Assembly (NCBI GenBank): GCA_934621385.1
Contig: CAKTUI010000055.1
Span: 1 to 8,172 of the forward strand
Length of the DNA stretch: 8,172 bases
Source of the DNA: an uncultured Kiritimatiellota bacterium
GTDB lineage: Bacteria; Verrucomicrobiota; Kiritimatiellia; RFP12; UBA1067
Direction of reading: 5' to 3'
The notes beneath the pieces are model-generated. The model saw nothing but the letters and a program-made list of their open reading frames with translations. It ran no database searches and had not been told where the DNA came from. Every line of letters starts with the position of its first letter. Position 1 is the stretch's first letter. The translations under genes were made by a program, and so were the position numbers. Shown in pieces: positions 1 through 6,475 of this stretch.

Positions 1-4
1 CGCG

Positions 5-78
5 TATTTGGCAAACGGGCAACCCGTCAACTCAGGTCTTCTCAAAGTTGGGTGTCGTTTATTATGGCAAACTGCGGG
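5..78 (+). repeat. Left copy of a composite inverted repeat (blocks A-B-C)
   Basis: Three blocks recur in inverted orientation at the right edge of the window. Block A is TATTTGGCAAACGGGC at 5-20, block B is TTGGGTG at 48-54, and block C is TATTATGGCAAACTGCGGG at 60-78. The spacers are 27 and 5 bases in both copies, but spacer sequence matches only at about chance level. Blocks A and C share TGGCAAAC, so each copy is itself a spaced direct repeat of about 55 bases period. A short hairpin (ACGGG, loop CAA, CCCGT, 15-27) overlaps the end of block A. The sharing and spacing are seen directly. The function is unknown: paired binding sites for a recombinase or regulator, or a dispersed intergenic repeat, are the main options. 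Confidence 0.8.
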
Positions 79-102
79 GATAAGGGTGTCCCAGGCGGCC
101 AC

Positions 103-131
103 TTGCGGAATGACGAAAGGTTTGGTAAACT
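103..131 (+). promoter_or_regulatory. Candidate sigma-70-type promoter for tRNA-Thr
   Basis: TTGCGG (103-108) and TAAACT (126-131) are separated by 17 bases and match the TTGACA/TATAAT consensus at three and four positions. Transcription would start near 138, a few bases before the mature tRNA 5' end at 144. An alternative -10, TATTCA at 131-136, lacks a well-spaced -35. The match is weak and is supported mainly by its position. If real, it may also drive the downstream protein genes, because only 23 bases separate the tRNA from the next start codon. Confidence 0.3.
121..130 (+). repeat. Third, degenerate copy of the TTTGGCAAAC core
   Basis: TTTGGTAAAC differs by one base from the core TTTGGCAAAC in block A (7-16) and by two from TATGGCAAAC in block C (63-72). 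The three cores start at 7, 63 and 121, giving near-even intervals of 56 and 58 bases. This copy overlaps the candidate -10 element of the tRNA promoter. The short length means chance cannot be excluded, and no equivalent third copy is visible at the right edge. Confidence 0.35.
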
Positions 132-143
132 ATTCACTCAAAG

Positions 144-221
144 GCCGGGTTGGCACAGTGGCGACTGCGCCTCATTTGTAATGAGGAATTACCAGGGGTT
201 CGAGTCCCTTACCCGGCTCCA
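144..221 (+). tRNA. tRNA-Thr, anticodon TGT
   Basis: The sequence folds as a full cloverleaf. The acceptor stem GCCGGGT (144-150) pairs perfectly with ACCCGGC (211-217), followed by discriminator T and an encoded CCA (219-221). The anticodon stem CCTCA/TGAGG closes the seven-base loop TTTGTAA, giving anticodon TGT, which reads the threonine codon ACA. The T arm is AGGGG, loop TTCGAGT, CCCTT with one G-T pair. The D stem has one C-C mismatch but keeps the loop GG, and the variable loop (AATTACC) is slightly long at seven bases. No terminator follows, and a protein gene starts 23 bases later, so a joint transcript cut by RNase P and 3' nucleases is likely. Confidence 0.95.
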
Positions 222-244
222 TTCAAAACAAATGGAACGCTGAG

Positions 245-2608
245 ATGTGGAAGAACATTGCTTTTGGCATGGCGGCTGCGGTATCGGTTCTCGGGTGTTG
301 CGATGCGCCGGTCGAAGTTGGTGGAATTCGTCCTTCGTTGGCCTATTACAACAATGAGGGCGAATGCGGCACGGGTGCTCTTGTTCCCTGGGCAGATAAT
401 CTTTGGCTTGTGACATACGGCCCCCATTGCCCCGTCGGCGGTTCCGACAAGCTCTATCAGGTGACGAAGGACTTGGAAATCATCACCCGACCGGAATCCG
501 TCGGCGGAACCCATGCCGACCGTCTCATCCACCGCGAGTCGGGGCAGGCGTTCATCGGGACTTACCTCATCTCAAAGGACGGCAAGGTGCGGACGGTGCC
601 GATTGCGACGATGCCCGGGCGGCTGACGGGGGCGGCGCGGCACTTGTCGGATCCGACAAACAAGATTTATGTGACGGATATGGAGGAGGCCCTCTACGAA
701 CTGGATGTGAACACACTGGCAACGCGGACGCTGATTCGGGACGGCTTCAACACCGTCCACTTCACGAACTACTTTGCCAAGGTCGGTGCTCAGCCGCCCC
801 CCGGATGGAACGAGGCGGAAGATTCGGAACTCTTCGGTTACCATGGCAAGGGTACATGCAGTGGGTTCGGCAAGGTTTTCTATGCCAACAATGGCGTGTT
901 CAGCGACCAGGCGATGAGGGAGCCGCGCACACCGGCGGGGGCACTTGCGAGCTGGGAGCCGGGTGAGAAGCAGTGGCACCTCATCCGCACGAACCAGTTT
1001 ACCGAGGTGACGACCAGGGACGGCGTTTACGGCAATGAGCACCCCGACTCGAACGTCATCTGGGCGATGGGCTGGGATGCCAAGAGCATCATTCTCACGA
1101 TGACGGCGGACGGTACGACTTGGACCGACTATCGCCTGCCGAAGGCCTCCCACTCCTATGACGGGGCGCACGGTTGGAATACCGAATGGCCGCGCATCCG
1201 TGAGATTGGCGAGGGGGATGACTTCCTGGCGACGATGCACGGGACATTCTGGCGTTTCCCGGCGACATTTGCGCCCGGTCAGGCGCGGGGGATTCGTCCG
1301 CGCTCGACCTATCTGAAGATTATCGGCGATTTCTGCCGCTGGAACGACCGTGTCGTTTTCGGCTGCGACGATTCCGCCGCGAACGAGTTCATGAACAAGC
1401 GGCAGGCGAAGGGTGCGCTGCAAGGGCCGGAGCGGAGCCAGTCCAACCTCTGGTTCGTCAAGCCGGAGGACTTGGATGGGTTTGGTCCGGCGACGGGCAC
1501 GGCGTTCGTCTTCAACCGCGAGGCGGTCAAGAAGGGCGATGTTTCGGCACCTTATCTCTGTGCGGGATATGACCTCAAGTGGCTGTGGCTGACGGGCGGG
1601 GCGTATGATGTGGAGGTGGATGCGGATGGTTCCGGCACGTGGCGGAAGGTTCGCGAAGTTGCGGCGGCGGGGACGGATCTTTCGGATCTGAAGGGCGAGT
1701 GGTTGCGTCTTGTCGCGAAGGAGGATGTCCCGATGGCCTCCGCCGTACTCGTCTATCGGAACTGCGACAACCGTCAGCCGGCGGGTGCGGATGCCTTCGC
1801 TTCGGTTCGGACGATTCCAATGGCTCGTGACGAGCAGGTTCTCCTGCATGTGAACAAGACGGTTCCGGGTAAGTTGGCGGCGGCCTCGGCGACAGCTGCC
1901 TATGCGCTGGATGAGAATCTCATTCTCCACGCCGCATCTTCCGATGTCGGCGCGGCAGTTCGAGAGGCCGCACCGCTGGCGGCAAACGTGCTCAAGTATG
2001 ACGCAGGTTCAATTCTCTATGTGGACGACAATGGCAACCGCTGGCGTTTGCCGTACGGATCGGATGAGGCGCGGAAGCCGACGGAAGGGCGCGTCTGCCG
2101 CGAGATTTGCACGGAGCGCGACCACTTCAATGCAGGCGGCATCTACTATGAATTGCCGGCCGAGAACGCGCATGGCTTTGCTGGTGTGCGCCCGGTGACG
2201 ACCCATAACTCCCCCATCTATGACTATGCGAGTTGGAGGGGACTGTTTGTTCTCTCGTTGCCGGGTTCGCTGAAGGTGATGGCCATTGACGATATGTGGA
2301 AAGTCGGCAAGTCGGTCGGCCATGGTGGCCCGTGGAGTGAGACGGCCGTCCGGGCGGGAGAGCCTTCGGATCCCTACCTGATGAATGGATTTGATGCGAA
2401 GTCGCTGACGCTTTGCGCGGACCGTCCCTGCACGGTGACACTTGAAATCGACATTGACGGATGGGGCACATGGGTGAAGGCGAAGACCTTCCAGTTGGCG
2501 GGTGGTTCTTGCTTCCGCAAGACCTTTCCCCGTGCGTTCGGCGGTTACTGGGTGCGGCTGACGAGCGATGCCGATGCCGTCATTTCGGCCGAATTTGACT
2601 ATGAGTGA
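245..2608 (+). CDS. Putative lipoprotein with internal duplication, function unknown
   Basis: I do not recognise this 787-residue protein. Its N terminus (MWKN, then a hydrophobic run to VLGC) looks like a short lipoprotein signal, with Cys18 as the possible lipidated residue; the lipobox is not ideal, so a plain Sec signal is also possible. The body is rich in short Gly/Asp/Trp beta-strand-like stretches, as in beta-propeller or beta-sandwich envelope proteins. A duplication is visible: residues about 270-506 and 581-787 share a WR..LP segment, REI....D.F, an RP....... segment, S.PYL..G.D.K.L.L, DG.GTW and W.RL in the same order. The ATG is preceded by GGA seven to eight bases upstream, a weak ribosome site. 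It is the first gene of a tight run with folE; its stop TGA is embedded in the folE ribosome-binding site. No catalytic motif could be assigned. Confidence 0.75.
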   Translation: MWKNIAFGMAAAVSVLGCCDAPVEVGGIRPSLAYYNNEGECGTGALVPWADNLWLVTYGPHCPVGGSDKLYQVTKDLEIITRPESVGGTHADRLIHRESGQAFIGTYLISKDGKVRTVPIATMPGRLTGAARHLSDPTNKIYVTDMEEALYELDVNTLATRTLIRDGFNTVHFTNYFAKVGAQPPPGWNEAEDSELFGYHGKGTCSGFGKVFYANNGVFSDQAMREPRTPAGALASWEPGEKQWHLIRTNQFTEVTTRDGVYGNEHPDSNVIWAMGWDAKSIILTMTADGTTWTDYRLPKASHSYDGAHGWNTEWPRIREIGEGDDFLATMHGTFWRFPATFAPGQARGIRPRSTYLKIIGDFCRWNDRVVFGCDDSAANEFMNKRQAKGALQGPERSQSNLWFVKPEDLDGFGPATGTAFVFNREAVKKGDVSAPYLCAGYDLKWLWLTGGAYDVEVDADGSGTWRKVREVAAAGTDLSDLKGEWLRLVAKEDVPMASAVLVYRNCDNRQPAGADAFASVRTIPMARDEQVLLHVNKTVPGKLAAASATAAYALDENLILHAASSDVGAAVREAAPLAANVLKYDAGSILYVDDNGNRWRLPYGSDEARKPTEGRVCREICTERDHFNAGGIYYELPAENAHGFAGVRPVTTHNSPIYDYASWRGLFVLSLPGSLKVMAIDDMWKVGKSVGHGGPWSETAVRAGEPSDPYLMNGFDAKSLTLCADRPCTVTLEIDIDGWGTWVKAKTFQLAGGSCFRKTFPRAFGGYWVRLTSDADAVISAEFDYE

Positions 2609-2611
2609 GGA
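2607..2611 (+). promoter_or_regulatory. Shine-Dalgarno for folE, overlapping the upstream stop codon
   Basis: GAGGA lies seven bases before the GTG at 2619. Its first two bases are the last two of the upstream TGA stop (2606-2608). The competing ATG at 2601 has no Shine-Dalgarno sequence in front of it. This favours the GTG start and implies translational coupling with the upstream gene. Confidence 0.6.
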
Positions 2612-2618
2612 TGAAGGC

Positions 2619-3179
2619 GTGAAACAGCCAAACGAGAAGAAGATTGCCGCGCTTGTGCGCGAACTGCTGATTGAACTGGGTGAGGATCCGACGCGGGAGG
2701 GTCTGAAGAAAACCCCGTCCCGCGTGGCCAAGTCGCTGACGTTTCTGACGCGGGGCTATCGTCAGAACCTGAAGGAGGTCGTGAACAATGCCCGCTTCAA
2801 GAGCGGCACGAACCACATGGTCATCCTGAGGGATATCGAGATGTACTCCATGTGTGAGCACCACATGCTGCCGTTCTACGGCAAGTGCACAATCGGTTAC
2901 ATTTCGCAGGGGAAGGTTCTTGGAGTCTCGAAACTGGCGCGGATTGTGGATATGTTTGCGCGGCGGCTTCAGATTCAGGAGCGCATGACGGAGGAGATTG
3001 CGGAGGCGGTGATGCGCGAATCGGGCGCGGAAGGCGTGGGCGTCGTGATTCGGGCCAAGCACCTGTGCATGATGATGCGCGGCGTTGAAAAGCAGAACAG
3101 CGAGATGACGACATCCGCCGTGTTGGGGTCCTTTCGGAATGACGAGAAGGTCCGTCAGGAATTCCTGTCGCTGGTATGA
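2619..3179 (+). CDS. folE: GTP cyclohydrolase I
   Basis: The enzyme converts GTP and water to 7,8-dihydroneopterin triphosphate and formate, the first step to tetrahydrofolate and other pterins; it acts in the cytosol as a homodecamer in characterised relatives. The zinc site is intact: Cys79 and His82 in MCEHHMLPFYGK, and Cys150 in KHLCMMMRG, matching the Cys-His-Cys set of the Escherichia coli enzyme. His81 matches the catalytic histidine. The early motif GEDPTREGLKKTPSRV and the tail QNSEMTTSAVLGSFR are typical. At 186 residues it is close to the short bacterial form. I chose GTG 2619 because GAGGA precedes it by seven bases; ATG 2601 would add six residues and overlap the previous gene by eight bases. 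Its stop codon is part of the ribosome site of the next gene. No other folate gene is in the window. Confidence 0.96.
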   Translation: MKQPNEKKIAALVRELLIELGEDPTREGLKKTPSRVAKSLTFLTRGYRQNLKEVVNNARFKSGTNHMVILRDIEMYSMCEHHMLPFYGKCTIGYISQGKVLGVSKLARIVDMFARRLQIQERMTEEIAEAVMRESGAEGVGVVIRAKHLCMMMRGVEKQNSEMTTSAVLGSFRNDEKVRQEFLSLV

Positions 3180-3181
3180 GG
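3178..3181 (+). promoter_or_regulatory. Shine-Dalgarno for pdxK, overlapping the folE stop codon
   Basis: GAGG lies six bases before the ATG at 3188 and shares two bases with the folE TGA stop (3177-3179). This repeats the arrangement at the junction into folE. It supports ATG 3188 over the in-frame ATG at 3176, which overlaps the folE stop and lacks a ribosome site of its own. Confidence 0.6.
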
Positions 3182-3187
3182 TATACG

Positions 3188-4003
3188 ATGAAGAGATTGT
3201 TGACGATTCAGGACATTTCGTGCGTCGGCCAGTGCTCGACGACGGTGGCGTTGCCGCTTGTATCCGCCTGTGGCGTTGAGTGCGCGATTTTGCCGAGTGC
3301 GGTTCTCTCGAACCACACGGGTGGATTCAAGAGCTGGACATTCGCCGATCTGACGCCTGAGCTGACGAATGTGGAGAAGAAGTGGAACGAGTTGGGGATT
3401 CGCTTTGACGCGTTCTACACGGGATACGTGTGCGAGAGCCAGATTGAGCCGATCCTCTCCATCATGGACAGTTGCGCAAATCCGGGGGCACTTCGGATTG
3501 TCGATCCGGCGATGGCGGACAATGGCAAGCTCTACGCGGGCTTCGCGGCGGACTTCCCTTCAAAGATGGCCAAGCTCTGCAAGGGGGCGGACTACATTCT
3601 GCCGAACCTGACAGAGGCGGCGTTTCTCGTGGGCGAGGAGCCGAAGCTCTCCGGCTACACGAAAGGCGAGATCGAGGGACTTATCGCCAAACTCCACGGT
3701 CTTGGCGCGAAGGGTGTGGTGCTGACGGGCGTCTCGTTTGAGGACGATAAGTTGGGCAGTGCCGTGAGCGACGGGGCCTCGGTGGCGTACGACTTCAATC
3801 CGCGGCAGAATCGGATGAGCCACGGGACGGGCGATGTCTTCGCATCGGTCTTTGCGGGTGCGCTTCTGCGGGGCAAGACGGCCCTGGAATCCTCCGCGCT
3901 GGCGGCGGATGTCGTCTGTGCGTCCATCGCGGCGACGGAGCCGGATCATTGGTACGGCGTGAGCTTTGAGCGGGCGATTCCCATGCTCGCAGCCTCGTTC
4001 TGA
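3188..4003 (+). CDS. pdxK: Pyridoxal/pyridoxamine kinase (PdxK/PdxY type)
   Basis: This 271-residue ribokinase-fold enzyme phosphorylates pyridoxal, pyridoxamine or pyridoxine with ATP in the cytosol, salvaging vitamin B6 towards pyridoxal phosphate. Visible landmarks are the N-terminal strand LLTIQDISCVGQCS, the LSNHTGG vitamer-site segment (Asn42-His43), DPAMADNGKLY at about 106-116 (the usual form is DPVMGD), PNLTEAAFLVGE with Asn140 and Glu143, and the anion-hole motif HGTGD with catalytic Asp216. The pattern fits the pyridoxamine-kinase branch seen in Bacteroidota and Bacillota; the exact vitamer preference cannot be read from sequence. The gene starts eight bases after folE, so the two are almost surely co-translated. 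A hydroxymethylpyrimidine kinase (ThiD) is less likely, since the N-terminal motif and length fit PdxK better. Confidence 0.9.
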   Translation: MKRLLTIQDISCVGQCSTTVALPLVSACGVECAILPSAVLSNHTGGFKSWTFADLTPELTNVEKKWNELGIRFDAFYTGYVCESQIEPILSIMDSCANPGALRIVDPAMADNGKLYAGFAADFPSKMAKLCKGADYILPNLTEAAFLVGEEPKLSGYTKGEIEGLIAKLHGLGAKGVVLTGVSFEDDKLGSAVSDGASVAYDFNPRQNRMSHGTGDVFASVFAGALLRGKTALESSALAADVVCASIAATEPDHWYGVSFERAIPMLAASF

Positions 4004-4019
4004 TGGATGGTGTTTCTCA

Positions 4020-6431
4020 ATGGCAGATGAACTGACCCCCATGATGCGCCAGTATCTCGCGCTCAAGCGCGAAATACCGGCCGGTGCAATTCTGATGTTC
4101 CGTCTCGGCGACTTCTACGAGATGTTCGGCGAGGATGCGCTGATAGCGTCGCCGATTCTCGGGGCGACGCTGACGCGGCGGAATGGCAGCCCGATGTGCG
4201 GCGTCCCGTATCATGCGCTCAATGCCTATCTCGCCAAGCTGATTCGGGCGGGCAAGACGGCGGCCCTGTGCGACCAGGTGGAGGATCCGAAGTTCGCCAA
4301 GGGCCTTGTGCGCCGCGAGATTACGCGCATCGTCACCCCGGGAACGGTGACAGAAGATGGTCTTCTTGACGAGACGGCGAACAACTATGTCGCGGCGGTT
4401 TCGGGCCTCGGGCTCGCGCTCCTGGACTTGTCGACGGGCGAGTTCTTCGTCGAGCCGTTTGAGTCGCAGGAGCGGCTCAACGAGGCCCTTGAGCGATACC
4501 GGCCGGCTGAAATGCTCGTACAGGACGAGTCCAATGAATGGACATTCTCGCCCGATGCCGCCATGGACTGCCTGACGCGCTACTTCAAGGTGATGAGCCT
4601 TGATGGGTTTGGCCTGATGGGGAAGGTTGATCTCATTTCCGCCGCAGGCGCACTCCTCTACTATGTGGGGACGACGCTTCACCATTCGCTTGAGCATGTG
4701 CGGAAGATTTGCCTGCGCACTTCCGATGATGCGCTTGTCCTTGACGCGGGAACGATTCGCCACCTTCAGCTCCTCCCAGGGGGCGAGGTGTCGCGGGCGG
4801 CCTCGCTTCTTGGCGTCCTGGATGTGACGCGTACGCCCATGGGGGCGCGGACCATGCGGAACTGGATTGCCCGTCCGCTGGCGCGGGCTGCCGATGTCAA
4901 TGCACGGCTGGATGCCGTCGAGGCGTTCGTCTCGGATCGTGCCGCACTCGGGGGATTGCGCAGTCTGCTGACGGGAGTTCGCGACCTTGAACGCCTGATT
5001 GCGAAGGTTGACTCGGGTCGCGCCAATCCGCGTGACCTCAAGGCTCTCGCGGCATCCCTTCAGCCGATTCCACAACTGAAGGAGCAGGCGAAGGTTCCGC
5101 AAGTTGCGTCCGTTGCTACGAGACTGAAGCCGCAAAAGGAAATCGTGAGTCTCGTCGGCCGTGCGATTGCGGAGGAGCCGCCAGTTCTGCTGGTGGATGG
5201 CGGCTTCATCGCGCCCGGGTACAGCCCTGAGCTTGACGACTTGAGGGAGATTGCCCAGGAGGGGCACCGCTGGCTGGCCGAATATCAGGCGAAGGAGCAG
5301 GAGCGCACCGGCATCGCCAAGCTGAAGGTCAAGCATGTCTCGACCTTTGGTTTCGTCATCGAGATTCCCAAGAGTCTTGTCGCGCAGGCGCCTGCGAACT
5401 ACGAGCGGCGGCAGACGCTGACGACGGGTGAACGCTATGTCACGCCTGAACTGAAGGAGTACGAGCGCAAGGTCCTTGGGGCGCAGGAGAAGGCCATTGC
5501 CCTTGAGCAGGGATTGTACAAGGACATTCTTGCCCAAATCGCGGCAAGGACGGTCGAGATTCAGGAGACCGCTCTGGCGTTGGGTGAGCTGGATGCTCTC
5601 CTGTCGCTTGCGGATCGTGCGCTTGCGGCTGGCTATGTCCGCCCGGTGGTAGACGATTCGGACGTACTCGAAATCGTCGATGGACGGCATCCGATCATTG
5701 AGCAACTCCCGGATGCCGAGCCGTTTGTGCCGAATTCGACGACGCTCAACTGCACGACCGACCAGATTATGCTCATCACGGGGCCGAATATGGCCGGTAA
5801 GTCGACATACATTCGGCAAGTTGCGACCATCGCCGTGATGGCCCAGCTTGGTTCGTTCGTGCCGGCGGCATCCATGCGACTTGGCGTTCTGGACCGCGTC
5901 TTCACCCGCATTGGGGCGGGGGACGATCTTGCCCGTGGGCGGTCGACCTTCCTTGTTGAAATGCAGGAGACGGCTAACATCCTGAACAATGCAACGCCGC
6001 GTTCGCTGATTGTCCTTGATGAAATCGGGCGCGGCACATCGACCTTTGACGGAATCTCAATTGCGTGGAGCGTTGCGGAATACCTGCACGGGAAGGCATC
6101 GGCGAAGGCGAAAACACTCTTTGCGACCCATTACCACGAGCTGACCGACCTCGCGGACACGTTTGACGGCATCAAGAACTACACGGTTCGTGTGAAGGAG
6201 GAAGGCGGGCGGATTGTCTTCTTGCGTCGGATTGCGCCTGGAATCGCTGAGAAGAGCTTCGGCATCCACGTCGGGGCCATGGCGGGTCTTCCGAAGGAGG
6301 TCGTGGACCGGGCGGCACAAATCTTGAAGAACCTGGAGGCGAATGAGATCGATGTGAATGCGCCCAACAAGGCGGTGCGCCGTCCACGGAAGAAACTCTC
6401 CGAGATGCCGGGACAGATGACGTTCTTCTGA
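4020..6431 (+). CDS. mutS: DNA mismatch repair protein MutS
   Basis: MutS recognises mispaired and looped bases and starts methyl-independent or MutH-linked repair with MutL. All key parts are present in 803 residues. The mismatch wedge GDFYEMF carries Phe32 and Glu34 (the Phe-x-Glu motif), so this is MutS1, not MutS2. The Walker A motif GPNMAGKST is at 588-596, the STFLVEM loop at 642-648, Walker B Asp667-Glu668, the signature GRGTSTFDG at 670-678, and the conserved ATHYHE at 702-707. The protein ends in QMTFF (799-803), which resembles a sliding-clamp-binding motif. It is about 50 residues shorter than the E. coli protein and seems to lack the C-terminal tetramer-forming domain. ATG 4020 places the conserved LTPMMRQY near the N terminus; the ribosome site (GGATGG, nine bases upstream) is weak. 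No mutL is in the window. Confidence 0.98.
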   Translation: MADELTPMMRQYLALKREIPAGAILMFRLGDFYEMFGEDALIASPILGATLTRRNGSPMCGVPYHALNAYLAKLIRAGKTAALCDQVEDPKFAKGLVRREITRIVTPGTVTEDGLLDETANNYVAAVSGLGLALLDLSTGEFFVEPFESQERLNEALERYRPAEMLVQDESNEWTFSPDAAMDCLTRYFKVMSLDGFGLMGKVDLISAAGALLYYVGTTLHHSLEHVRKICLRTSDDALVLDAGTIRHLQLLPGGEVSRAASLLGVLDVTRTPMGARTMRNWIARPLARAADVNARLDAVEAFVSDRAALGGLRSLLTGVRDLERLIAKVDSGRANPRDLKALAASLQPIPQLKEQAKVPQVASVATRLKPQKEIVSLVGRAIAEEPPVLLVDGGFIAPGYSPELDDLREIAQEGHRWLAEYQAKEQERTGIAKLKVKHVSTFGFVIEIPKSLVAQAPANYERRQTLTTGERYVTPELKEYERKVLGAQEKAIALEQGLYKDILAQIAARTVEIQETALALGELDALLSLADRALAAGYVRPVVDDSDVLEIVDGRHPIIEQLPDAEPFVPNSTTLNCTTDQIMLITGPNMAGKSTYIRQVATIAVMAQLGSFVPAASMRLGVLDRVFTRIGAGDDLARGRSTFLVEMQETANILNNATPRSLIVLDEIGRGTSTFDGISIAWSVAEYLHGKASAKAKTLFATHYHELTDLADTFDGIKNYTVRVKEEGGRIVFLRRIAPGIAEKSFGIHVGAMAGLPKEVVDRAAQILKNLEANEIDVNAPNKAVRRPRKKLSEMPGQMTFF

Positions 6432-6463
6432 GATAGATTTAATGAACTTGAAACAATCCTGAT

Positions 6464-6467
6464 AGGA
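6464..6467 (+). promoter_or_regulatory. Shine-Dalgarno for the GH20 gene
   Basis: AGGA lies eight bases before the first of three consecutive ATG codons (6476, 6479, 6482). The spacing favours the first. The surrounding 44-base gap is A/T-rich compared with the rest of the window, but I see no convincing -35/-10 pair and no terminator hairpin after mutS. Confidence 0.45.
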
Positions 6468-6475
6468 AAATAGCC

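Noticed and set aside
60..78. XerCD dif-like site in TATTATGGCAAACTGCGGG
   Set aside because: Apart from the TATTATG word it lacks the two 11-base arms around a 6-base centre that define dif.
5..78. CRISPR array, from repeated blocks with unrelated spacers of fixed length
   Set aside because: Each edge has only two related cores, the spacers are 27 and 5 bases, and no cas gene is present. The blocks are not one repeated unit.
64..243. Possible small protein starting MANCG from block C at the left edge, and a similar MANCG start on the - strand at the right edge
   Set aside because: Both readings begin MANCG only because block C contains ATGGCAAACTGCGG. Downstream the peptides are unrelated, the left one runs straight through the tRNA, and neither has a ribosome site. 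The conserved bases extend upstream of the ATG with no codon pattern.
4017..5819. 600-residue - strand open frame opposite mutS, and a 452-residue one opposite the first gene (572-1930)
   Set aside because: Both are Arg-rich antisense shadows of clearly coding + strand genes, with no domain and no ribosome site. Long antisense frames are common in GC-rich genomes.
6432..6475. Promoter for the GH20 gene in the A/T-rich gap (TTGAAA at 6448-6453)
   Set aside because: No acceptable -10 element lies 16-18 bases downstream; that position falls on the start codon.
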